A DNA stretch of 64,000 nt from Microstegium vimineum (Eukaryota > Streptophyta > Magnoliopsida > Poales > Poaceae). The stretch is taken from positions 44,778,718 to 44,842,717 of the forward strand of contig CM039133.1 in assembly GCA_022036555.1 (NCBI GenBank), given 5' to 3'. The translations under genes were made by a program, and so were the position numbers. Under the pieces are notes generated by a model that was given only the letters and a program-made list of their open reading frames with translations, was not told the DNA's origin and did not search any database. Of the stretch, positions 1 to 9,536 are shown piece by piece (the first letter of the stretch is position 1; each line of letters opens with the position of its first letter).

Positions 1-278
1 CTCGCCCAAGCCAGGGTGGCATCGCACGTGACGTCATCGATCCTCGGGGGCTCCTCCGCCTCGCCCGAGCCAAGGTGGCATCGCCCGTGACGTCATTGAC
101 CCTCGGAGGCTCCTCCGCCTCGCCCGAGCCAAGGTGGCATCGCCCGTGACATCATCTACCCTCGGAGGCTTTTCCGCCTCGCCCGAGCCAAGGTGGCGTC
201 GCCCATGACGTCATTGACCCTCGGAGGCTCTTCTGCCTCGCCCAGGTGGCATCGTCCGTGACGTCATCAACCCTCGGG
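1..278 (+). repeat. 59-bp tandem array in the 5' LTR
   Basis: Units start at the repeated CCTCGG word at 42, 101, 160 and 219, an exact 59-base period; a shorter last unit follows. Most units hold CGTGACGTCAT, which contains the palindrome TGACGTCA, the core bound by plant bZIP factors (family knowledge). The position upstream of the LTR TATA box suggests an enhancer array (inference). Confidence 0.85.
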
Positions 279-821
279 AGCTCTCCCGACCCGTCCGAGC
301 TCCGCCAACGTCATCCGTGATGGTCCACGTCCTCGGAGATCTTACCGACATCCACGACGCGGGTTTCCAAGCCCACATAGTCAAAAGGTCCACAGTACCC
401 TCCGTCCTCAGGGATGGGGTTCAAGGCATGAGCCCCCATGACGACCTCTATTCACCCTGCGGTACAGGGTCCTGTGCTGCCTAACCGATGACCTCTGCAC
501 GTGATATCCATGCCATGCCTCCGAAGGACACCCCCAACAGGGATTAGGGCGTCATCAGCCCTGTACGACGCAATGCGGGGTGCCTGGTCCTGTGCGACCA
601 GCCCCCGCCCATACCCAGAAAGCGGAACAACACGGTTCTCGGTCACAAGACGCATGGCTACAACCCGACAAGGACGCACAGGACTCGGACATACGTCCAC
701 TGGCGCAATCTTCTTCAAGAAGGAAGACAGGATGAAGACGAAGGCCTCCTTCGGCAGCAGCCCAAGCCGAGCCCACACTCACTCTCCATCTCTCTACTGT
801 ACTCCTCCATCTCTCCCTACG

Positions 822-827
822 TATAAA
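822..827 (+). promoter_or_regulatory. LTR TATA box
   Basis: TATAAA lies in CTACGTATAAAGGGAGGG after a CT-rich stretch; the same box is at 4659-4664 in the 3' LTR. A transcript start about 30 bases downstream is inferred. Confidence 0.6.
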
Positions 828-1161
828 GGGAGGGAATGGACCCCCAATTGAGCTCTCTCGACATTCCAACATTCATTCACACACACTCAAACTCGCATAC
901 ACGCGAGCTCTCACCAGAACCAAGAACCTCATACGCACGAGACCTGGGAACCGCCTTCCCTCTCTCACCCAAAGCTTGTAGCTCCCCTCTACGAGCTCCT
1001 CGCGCTCGGTAATACAATCTCGCAAACACACGGGACGTAGGATGTTCGTGCCCGGACTAGTATAAACCTACGTGTTCTCCGAGCGCAACCATCCAAACTC
1101 CGACACGCTTAGAAATTTACTTGTTGGCCGTCTAGACCCCGCCATTTTAGACACTGACAGT

Positions 1162-1179
1162 TGGCGCGCCAGGTAGGGG
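1162..1179 (+). promoter_or_regulatory. Primer-binding site, gypsy element
   Basis: TGGCGCGCCAGGTAGGGG starts two bases after the 5' LTR and begins with TGG, as expected for pairing with a tRNA 3' CCA. The same 18 bases occur at 13926-13943 after another LTR. I cannot name the tRNA from memory. Confidence 0.8.
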
Positions 1180-1213
1180 ACCTTTGTGTGTCACCTGTAT
1201 TTTCGAGTTTCGG

Positions 1214-2898
1214 ATGGCTGATCACCATATTCGCTTCGCTCCGGGCACCATCATTCATTTTGGTAGCCTGGACTTCCAGTGCCATGGGCAGGGGGCCGAC
1301 CTGGCACTCGGTTGCCCTACGGCATCTTCCGAGGTAGCCATGGATGCCATCACCGCTTCCATGGCCCACCTTCAGCTGTCTCCCTCCGGGAACAAACCAC
1401 TCGTGGGGCTGTCGCCCCACGGGCTGACTATCCTCAGTTCGAGCGCCAGCTCGACACGCTCATGGGACCCCAGCCGACTCGGGAGTCCCTGCACAACCTC
1501 TACTTCGCGTTCGCCAACGTGACGGCACAGCTTGCGGGAGGGCATCCGCTCTCTACCGGGCGTGCCGAAGGGCCCGCCTCCGAAGCACAACCTTTCAGCA
1601 TGAAGAACGCCGCCACGTCTTACGCGGAGAAGGTGGACGCGTGGTTTCATAAAGACCCAGCGGAAGGGAAACGCGTGGAGCTCGAGTCCTACCACTCTGG
1701 CTCCACCTCTGATCTCCTCGCGAGCTCCGAGGCTACGTCTTACGCCTACTCAAGTCAGGGGAGCGATAACCCTTGGGACCCTCTGGACTTCGACGGTCTG
1801 GAGGATCCGGAGGCGTTACATGGCTTCCTCCAAGCGAGCGATTACCTGCTCGACTCCGGCTCGAGCGAGTTCAGTGAGGACCACAGCCGCGAGTGCTTCA
1901 TGTGCGACGCACCTCCGATTGGATTCGCTATCGACCCTGCCCTCACCGACGAGGAGCCGGAAGACGGCGGCGGCAACCACACGCCCGTGGGCCAGACAGG
2001 TGTTCCGGCACCTAACCTGCGGCCCGATCCGCAGTCCTCGGAGGCCTGGCAGCAGCAGCTTCGTGACCTCCGTGACGTAGAGCAACAGCTCACGGAGCGC
2101 TAGCGAAAGGTTATGTTCGAGCGTTAGAAGCTTGAACGTGAAGCCGCCAGGGACTCCGCGGATCCCCGCGCTCGCAGGGAGGCCCGGGCGGTATACCACC
2201 GCATCATTAACGATGAACATGGCACGTCACAGTTCACGCAACCAAGCCAGAACATCGCCGCAGCAAGGATGTTGCTCCGCAACCTCCCGATCTCGGATGC
2301 TCCTGACGGCAAGCTCGCCCACGACGAGCTAAAGACCCTTCTGGAGCGGGCCGCGGAGCAACAGGCCGACAGCTCCGCTTCGCGAAGATGCGGGCTCAGC
2401 ACCGGTCCTACGATCGGTGCGGTTCCTAATGACCGCAAGGGATCGGTCCACCCAGATCCCGACCCTGCCGAACACCAGCGCCCGACGGTGCACGCTCGCT
2501 TAGGCGAGAAGCACGACGTGCACGACATGCTCAACGCGCGCAAACACGCGAAGTAGGACGGCGCAAGCCAAGGCTACCATGTCCGACGTGGCGGTCGATA
2601 CGGTAGCGACGAGGACCGACCTCCCACGCCGAAGCCACCGGGTCCCTTGGCGTTCATTCTCCACATCCGACGCGCGCCGTTCCCACACCCTTTTCGACAA
2701 CCAACTAACATCGTCCGGTACTCCAGGGAAACGAACCCCGGGCTTTGGCTCGATGACTACCGCCTCGCCTGCCAGGCTGGCGGTGCGGACGACGACTACT
2801 GCCTTGGAGGAAGCTATGCACATCTCGCAGAGCTTCCTCTGAATCCAGCCACTGGGCGAGGAGGGATACACTCACCCCCAACGCATAACTTCCTTTGA
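1214..2898 (+). pseudogene. Decayed gag of the gypsy element
   Basis: The coat (Gag) protein gene is recognisable but broken. It begins MADHHIRFAPGTIIHFGSL at 1214. A frameshift near 1390-1400 moves the frame into VAPRADYPQFERQLDTLMG. That frame then has stops at 2101-2103 and about 2128, and another near 2556, and still reads ETNPGLWLDDYRLACQAGG, the Tat-type gag core, near 2730-2790. The homology ends at 2898 after a stop and deletion. An acidic middle part holds SRECFMCD near 1890, also found as SRECFVCD in the element at 12706-15519. No zinc knuckle is seen. Confidence 0.78.
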
Positions 2899-3685
2899 AT
2901 CCGGTTTCGCTCTCAAAATGCCGTCCACCAGGGCGGCTCGGAGGGCTCTCCGACGAGACCTCGGAGGGAGAACTTGGGGTAAGCCATACTGTGAGGATGT
3001 GCGTTTCCCTGCAGCCGGCCGCTCCTATCTATAGCCCGCCAGGGCGCTCACGTGACGGTCGGCCCGCAAAGCTATAGCTCCGCCTCCCAACCGCATTGCA
3101 CTGTGCGACGGCACCCACTTTAAGGGGGCACAGCCGTGCAGCGAGGCTATAAATGGTCAAGCAGATCGCGGACTCAGGGCACGCCGTTCAGAGTCTGGAC
3201 CACAGAGCGAACAGTGCTCTGGCACCGCTCCTTGAACGGGAAAGACACGACACGTCTACTTTTGGGGCTACAGGGTGGGGGGTGCACAGTCAGACCCCGA
3301 AACCCGACAAACAAATCTTCGACCGGTCAATCGACCGTACAGGACGAAAGACAACTTGGCGCAGAGTCGACTCGTCCTCTCAGGGCGCGTCAGCCCGAGG
3401 CAACAGTGCAGCCCGTGCCAGGGCAGGCGTGTGACCAGAGGTCCGACTCTGACATACGGAGCAGCCCACACACTCTCTCTCTCTCTCCGCCTCATGGGGG
3501 AAGCGAAGGGGCGAGCACTGTAGAAGTCTTCCGAATAAGCCCTTAGGAGGAAAACTCTCCCTCCTAAGGCCTCAGGGGCTACACCCGGCGGGTGCGCTCG
3601 CGCGCACCCACTGAAATAAACAGAATCAAACCAAGCCACCATAAACGCTCTCGGAAGCCTCTAGTGTAGTCCTTCACTACATCGA
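2899..3685 (+). other. Internal region without recognisable coding
   Basis: GC-rich internal DNA of the gypsy element between the broken gag and the polypurine tract. Short open frames do not resemble pol proteins. A CT repeat lies near 3474-3490. It may be filler kept for packaging, as in non-autonomous elements (inference). Confidence 0.5.
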
Positions 3686-3700
3686 AGGCCCGGGGGCTAC
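3686..3700 (+). promoter_or_regulatory. Polypurine tract, gypsy element
   Basis: AGGCCCGGGGGCTAC directly precedes the TGTCGG start of the 3' LTR. The place is right for plus-strand priming, though two pyrimidine runs make it imperfect. Confidence 0.55.
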
Positions 3701-4995
3701 TGTCGGATACCTAGAAATAGGGTACCCAAATTACCAGACTCCACAAAAACAAAACCATCCTCGGGGACCCCTCCGCCTCGCCCGAGCCAAAGTGGCGTCA
3801 TCCGTGACGACATCAACCCTCTGGGGCTCTTCCGCCTCGCCCGAACTAGGGTGGCATCGCACGTGACGTCATCGATCCTCGGGGGCTCCTCCCCCTTGCC
3901 CGAGCCAAGGTGGCATCGCCCGTGACGTCATCGACCCTCGGAGGCTCCTCCGCCTCGCCCGAGCCAAGGTGGCGTCGCCCGTGACGTCATCTACCCTCGG
4001 AGGCTTCTCCGCCTCGTCCGAGCCAAGGTGGCGTCGCCCGTGACGTCATCGACCCTCGGAGGCTCTTCCGCCTCGCCCAGGTGGCGTCGTCTGTGGCGTC
4101 ATCGATCCTCGGGCGCTCTCTCGACCCGTCCGAGCCCCGCCAACATCATCTGTGATGGTCCACGTCCTCGGAGATCTTACCGACATCCACGACGCGGGAT
4201 GTCCAAGCCCACATAGTCAAAAGGTCCACAGTACCCTCCGTCCTCAGGGATGGGGTTCAAGGCATGAGCCCCCATGACGACCTCTATTCACCCTGCGGTA
4301 CAAGGTCCTATGCTGCCTAACCGACGACCTCTGCGCGTGATATCCACGCCATGCCTCCGAAGGACACCCCCAACAGGGATTAGGGCGCCATCAGCCCTAT
4401 ACGACGCAACGCGGGGGTGCCTGGTCCTGTACGACCAGCCCCCGCCCATACCCAGAAAGGGGAACAACAGGGTTCCCGGTCACAAGACGCATGGCTACAT
4501 CCATCCACTGGCGCACAAGACTCGGACATACATCCACTGGCGCAATCTTCTTCAAGAAGGAAGGCAGGATGAAGACGAAGGCCTCCTTCGGCAGCAGCCC
4601 AAGCCGAGCCCACACTCACTCTCCCTCTCTCTACTATACTCCTCCATCTCTCCCTACGTATAAAGGGAGGGAATGGACCCCCAATTGAGCTCTCTCGACA
4701 TTCCAACATTCATTCACACACACTCAAACTCGCATACACGCGAGCTCTCACCAGAACCAAGAACCTCATACGCACGAGACCTCGGAACCGCCTTCCCTCT
4801 CTCACCCAAAGCTTGTAGCTCCCCTCTACGAGCTCCCCGTGCTCGGTAATACAATCTCGCAACACACTAGATGTAGGGCGTTCGTGCCCGAACCAGTATA
4901 AACCTCCGTGTTCTCCGAGCGCAACCATCCGAACTCCCACACGCTTAGAAATTTACTTGTTGGCCGTCTAGACCCCGCCATTTTAGACACCGACA
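3701..4995 (+). repeat. 3' LTR of the gypsy element (complete, 1295 bp)
   Basis: Begins TGTCGGATACC and ends GACACCGACA, so the six terminal bases form the inverted repeat TGTCGG/CCGACA. It contains the 59-bp array (about 3756-4100), the TATA box at 4659, and the conserved tail also seen at 1130-1159. Confidence 0.9.
3756..4100 (+). repeat. 59-bp tandem array in the 3' LTR
   Basis: Same array as at 1-278, about six units here. CGTGACGTCATC recurs in most units, with decay such as CCGTGACGACATC in the first unit and CTGTGGCGTCATC in the last. Confidence 0.82.
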
Positions 4996-5002
4996 GGGGG
5001 AG

Positions 5003-8000
5003 TGTAACACCCTAAATTTTGAATTTTTCAAAATAGAATAAAAGCAATTTAAATGCATTTGTGTGGTCATTTTATAACCTAGGGAAATTAATTAAAGATT
5101 TTGTAAAATAAAATTATCACGAGTAGAAACTCTGTTGTTGCATTCATGCTGGTGCATAATATTTTTGTGTTGATTGGAATTTGCAAAGTTCAAACTTGAA
5201 TTCAAAAGTGTATTTGAAAAGGTGTTTGGAAATTCAAAATCAAAAAAAAGAAAAAACATTTTCTCTCTTCTCTCTCTCTCTTTCTTCCTTTGGCCGGCAG
5301 GCCATTCCCCCCCCCCCCCCCCCCCCAGCCCAGTCCCTCCCCCTCTCTCTCTCGGTTTGGGCCCGACCCCAGCAGGCTGGCCCATCTTCCCCTCGCGCAT
5401 AGGACAGCCCAGCTCCACCTCCCTTTCTCTCTCTCTGCACTGACAGGTGGCCCCCACCTGGCAGATTCATCCCCTCCCCTTTCCTTTCTGCTCTCCCTCT
5501 CTTTCCCTGTTCTCCCGAGCCGGTGGATCGCTCTGCCGAGCTTGATACGAAGTAGGAAATCTCCCTTTCCCTTCCCTGCGGCATACCGATGCCGAGCGCC
5601 GCACACCCCACCGGTTCCTTTCCCTTCTTCCCTCCCCTCCCTTTCCTTTCCCCGCGCCGCGATCATTCTCGACCGAACGCAATTGGGGGCAGGGAATCCC
5701 CCTTTCCTTCGCGGTCGAGCTCTCGGGGCTATAAAAGCCGACGTTCGCACCCTTCCGCCCTCACCTCGCCCCTCGGGACAACACAGAGGCACCAGAGCCG
5801 CCGCCGCACGCTAGCAGCGCCGCCGCCGTCGCTCCGCCGTGGGCAAGCTTCTCCGCACCGTTCTGACCGCCTCCGAGCTTCGCGGGGTGGTAAGTGGAGT
5901 CCCCCGAACCCGCCACACCCCTTATTTCCCTTTGTCTCGCCTGCGTGCACCCCGTCCGCAATCATCATCGTTGCCGCGCCGCTGTACCGCGTGGTCACCG
6001 CGTTCCCGCGCACAATCGGGTCAACCAACCCCGTAATCACCTCCGCCATGTCTCACTCTCTCTTCCCGTCCCGGTTGCACAAAGAATAATGCACCGAGGC
6101 CTCTGATCGCGTTGCGCCGCCACACGCCGGCAATGGCGCCACCGCGCCTCTGTTCCCGGCCGCCGAGCGCCGCCGCTTTCTCCCCCGATCTAATCTCTGC
6201 CATCCATTTTAAATCGGATGAACCACAGCGCCCCGTACCCCTTCGGCCGCTGCTTTTGCAAAAGAGACCCGCCCTTTTTAAAGTATCAACCCGCCGTCCT
6301 TTGGCGTAATCCGAGGCTACGTTTTCTGTTCTGCAAAGCATATTTCCTTTTCTGTTCGTTTTAATTCGAAAATAAAAAGAAAATTCTATTTACCATTTTG
6401 CCACTCAATTTCAAATGTTTCTAAAATGCTCATTTTAACTCCGTTTTCATCCATTCAAATTGCGTTAGGTTCGTATCGACGTAATCTACGTGTTAGTTAG
6501 TTCATAGTTCATGTTAGATAACTTTTAAAAACAGTTAATCATCTAATCCCTTTTTAATCTCCAGTTTAATTTATGAAACTTGTTTAATTCATATCTTCTT
6601 CGTTATAGCTCCGTTTTTCGTGATTCAAGCGTCTATGTGATCGTGGTGAGACATAGATCAGTTTTATAAACTTTTACTTTTGTTTTATTATGGTTGGTGT
6701 ACTGTTCTAATCTATAGCCTTGTTTGTTTGCATGTTATGCCTCTAAATGATTGCATGTGATGTGGTGATCGAGTATAGACGGTGAGCAGTACGTGGGTGA
6801 CCAGGAGTTTTGCTTTGAGCAGGAGCAGCAGCAGGAACCCTTTGATCAAGGCAAGTATTATATGGGATCTTCCTTGATGTCCTATTCATGAAGCTTTTCA
6901 ATAAAATCATATGCATGTGTCTAATATTGTTACCATAGGGTTTACCTAGATTTGTTTACCTTGATCCTTGAAATCCTATGGGTTACCTTTGCATATGGGT
7001 AGTTATTGCTAGTGCTCCATTTAAATAAGCATGATCCTTTAATCTTGATTAATGACTACATGAAATGTTGAAGTAAAACTTGACTTTTTAGCAACATGGA
7101 TTTAGGATCCTATCTGTCAGCAAAAGCTGGGACATACAGTGCAACCATGAGGGCTATATGGATCTGGCTTTAGTTCAGTATTAGGGTCACTCTCTCGCAT
7201 GTGGCAGTTCACGAAAGTTGCCATTGCCGAGTGGTTGCGGGTTGTGGCTGGAGTGGGGACCGCTGCGTGTGTGTACCATCCCGGGGCTCCCGTATACCCC
7301 TTGCCCGTGGATCCGTACTGTCTGTGGTATGTCAGCGAACCCCTTTGAAAGACTTCATAGTGTTCCCTGCCCGCTCACCTCGGTAGTGTTAAGGGAGTCA
7401 TGATCCCGGGGCATTTGGGCAAACACGACTCATGGGTAAAGTGTACAAACTCTGCAGAGTGTTAAAAACTGGTATATCAGTCGTGCTCACGGACACGAGC
7501 GGCCCGGAAAACTCACAGAACCTTTGGTTACTTGTTGGTTATCTTTATGAATCACTTTATCATGAAATTATGTTACTTGTTCATTTGTTTAATTGATCAT
7601 GCAACTTAATTTGGGGGCTTAAGCATAACTTTGATCTACCACTTGTAAAGTTTTGTTACAAATTAAAATGCTTATCGCAGTAAACCAGTGTCATATTATT
7701 TGAGCCTCATGAACCCCATATATACTTGTTGAGTACGAAAGTACTTACGCTTGTTCCCTTTCTTTTCAATACTTTGGATAAAAATCCCGGATGGGTACTA
7801 GATTATCAGAGTTATGAGGAGTATCCAGAGGACTACTAGGTTTGGGGTCAACCAGTTGACGTCCCTGTGCTATGGAGCTTCGCGAGAGTTATCTTATATT
7901 TCCGCTGTTATGTAATAAACATTATTTAAATACTTGTTCGCTATGTAATAAACACTTGTGATTATACAATTTTGATAATTTGTCGGCTTATGTGTGTGAC

Positions 8001-8061
8001 TGATCTCTGGGCACACATAAGATTATTGCATCCTGTTTTGTCTTTAAAACTGGGTGTGACA
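5003..8061 (+). mobile_element. Solo LTR (3059 bp), TGTAACACCC family
   Basis: Starts TGTAACACCC and ends GGGTGTGACA. It is flanked by the 5-base duplication GGGAG at 4998-5002 and 8062-8066, so it is a complete insertion reduced to one LTR. The termini and size resemble Tekay/Del-type chromovirus LTRs of grasses (family knowledge, not searched). A TATA box (CTATAAAAG) is at 5730, inside a CT- and GC-rich promoter-like block. A 17-base C run lies near 5310. Open frames here are by-products of that GC-rich block, not genes. It lies three bases after the end of the upstream gypsy LTR. Confidence 0.88.
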
Positions 8062-9050
8062 GGGAGTCACCTCGGGTTGGACAGAGGGGTTCGCGGGGGT
8101 TGGTTCTGCTCCGTGTGATCCGGCGTCGATCGACGGCGATCTCCGGGTGGGAAAACATGCCGGTGAGCACGGTACGGAGAAAAACGGAGCAGAGACACAT
8201 GACGAGGGTCGTTACAGGTTCGGGATGTCGGGGCGACGCTCCGATGGTTCACGGCGTTGCGTGAACAAGCTCCGAGCAGCGAGAACGCAAGCGGCAGAGG
8301 TGTGCGGGAGCAGAGAGCAAAACAGGGGAGGGGGAGAGCTCTGTGCGGGCTTTATAGGGCGATGGGGCGGTGAATGCGGAGCTGTTGCCGGCAGGGTCAT
8401 CAGGGCGGGCGTCACGGTGGGTGTCAAGGCGTTTGCCTTCCATCGGAGTGAGAGGAGAAGGAAAGCAGTGATGCCGGCGGCATGTCCGCTGCGTGCCGAG
8501 GAAGAAGAGGGGGTGGCTGACGCGTGGGGTCAACGGGGCAGTGAGAGGGAGAGAGAGGGGTGGCGGGAGTGTGGTGCTGACGTGCGGGGCCGGGCTGGCA
8601 GCGAGAAAGAGAGGAAGCAGAGGGGGAGTGGCCTGCTGGGTTCGGCGCCGACAGGGCGGGCCCGCGTGTCCGTGAGCGCGAGAGGGAGAAGGCAGGATGG
8701 GGAGCTGGGCCTGCGACCGAGAGAGGAGTGTGGGTGAGGGTGGGTTGGTTCCTGAGCTGGGCCAGAAAAGAGAGTGAAAGAGAGAGAGAAAAAGAAAAGC
8801 CTTTTCTTTTTTGGTTTTTGAAACACAAGGTCAAATTCAATTGTGATTTGAATTTGAGCTCACCCAACCTCACCTACACTCAACCAAAAGCTAAAATACT
8901 TCAGCATGAATGCAACAACCATGTTACTAAACTCTAGGTGAATTGGTTTTATTCCAAATAGTTTTCATTTCCCCTATATTTCATGAGGACAAATTGAATA
9001 AAAGCTCAATTTATTACTATTTTCTAGAATACAAAATTTAGGTTGTTATA
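8062..9050 (-). repeat. Inverted 5' fragment of a related TGTAACACC-type LTR
   Basis: Read on the minus strand from 9050 it starts TATAACAACCTAAATTTTG and then shares GTTGTTGCATTCATGCTG and the CT-rich GGCCCAG block with the solo LTR at 5003, in the same order. It runs about 1 kb to 8062, where the solo LTR and then the gypsy element interrupt it. Its continuation presumably lies left of the window. Open frames at 8147-8737 (+) and 8424-8873 (-) are low-complexity products of this LTR. Confidence 0.7.
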
Positions 9051-9536
9051 GTGTTGCCAGTTGCTAAGCTTCAAAAGTTTAGGCACAATCTCAACCTTGT
9101 TAGTGGCTGAGATTGAGGGAATGTTAAATGATATGTATGACTATCGGTTAGGTAGGATAAGGTTGAGATTGTGCCGGAGTTGGACCACAGCATGGCGGCG
9201 CGAACAGAGAAGGAAAAACGCCCCGCTCCGGTTGCTGGGGTATTTATAGGGACCAAAGGATGATTGGATAAGGATTGCGGAGTCAACGCGAAGGTCGTGG
9301 AAGAGTTTAGGCGCGACGAGAAGCTCTGAGAAGGGCGACAACGACGACCTTCTAGACGCCGACCGCCATGGGCGTGTTGTGCTTCATTCAGTTAAGTTCA
9401 GTTCATGTTTAGTTGTTTCAGTCTTTAGCAAATAAGGAACCCGATTGCGATCGGGTGCGTTTCTGTAATGGCCACGCGCATGCTCAGTTCATGCAACGGC
9501 TCTACTTAGTTGTAGCTGTAGTGGTGGTGACCGCGT
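9051..9536 (-). repeat. Inverted piece of a 3.8-kb-type LTR
   Basis: The minus strand of 9183-9390 matches 19620-19800 of the complete solo LTR at 19035-22857: the run CCACGACCTTCGCG, then TCCTTATCCA, then CTATAAATACCCC. This is the promoter part of that family. The rest to 9536 fits the same LTR but I could not align it fully by eye. Confidence 0.6.
9082..9175. repeat. Perfect 17-base inverted repeat
   Basis: GGCACAATCTCAACCTT at 9082-9098 is the exact reverse complement of 9159-9175, with a 60-base loop. It would form a strong hairpin. Its role is unknown. Confidence 0.75.

Larger units (their letters stand above)
1..1159 (+). repeat. 5' LTR of the gypsy element (about 135 bases missing)
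   Basis: This aligns with the 3' LTR from about 3836 to 4995, including the tandem array, TATA box, CT-rich leader and terminal ...CTGACA. Comparison with the complete copy indicates that about 135 bases lie beyond the window start. The copies differ by many substitutions and small indels, so the insertion is not recent. Confidence 0.88.
1..4995 (+). mobile_element. Non-autonomous Ty3/gypsy LTR retrotransposon, 5' LTR cut by window edge
   Basis: Two copies of one LTR flank about 2.5 kb of internal DNA. The 3' LTR is complete and has the inverted termini TGTCGG and CCGACA. A primer-binding site follows the 5' LTR and a purine-rich tract precedes the 3' LTR. The inside holds only a decayed gag; no protease, reverse transcriptase or integrase motif is visible, so the element must have moved with enzymes from a relative. 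The gag motif NPGLWLDDYRLACQAGG points to the Tat side of Ty3/gypsy (family knowledge). The 5' flank lies outside the window, so the target-site duplication cannot be tested. Confidence 0.85.

Noticed and set aside
1..278. Regular 59-bp repeats as a CRISPR array
   Set aside because: Units are contiguous, have no variable spacers, and lie in LTRs of a plant element.
1162..1179. Naming the primer tRNA
   Set aside because: I cannot match the 18 bases to a particular plant tRNA with confidence without a search.
5290..5814. Proline/serine-rich frame on + (and several frames on the other strand to 5792) in the first solo LTR
   Set aside because: They lie in the CT- and GC-rich promoter block of an LTR with proven ends and duplications, are low in complexity and are not kept in the related LTRs at 9537 and 44516.
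8147..8737. 196-residue frame on +
   Set aside because: It is the antisense of the promoter block of an inverted LTR fragment; Arg/Gly-rich with no motif.
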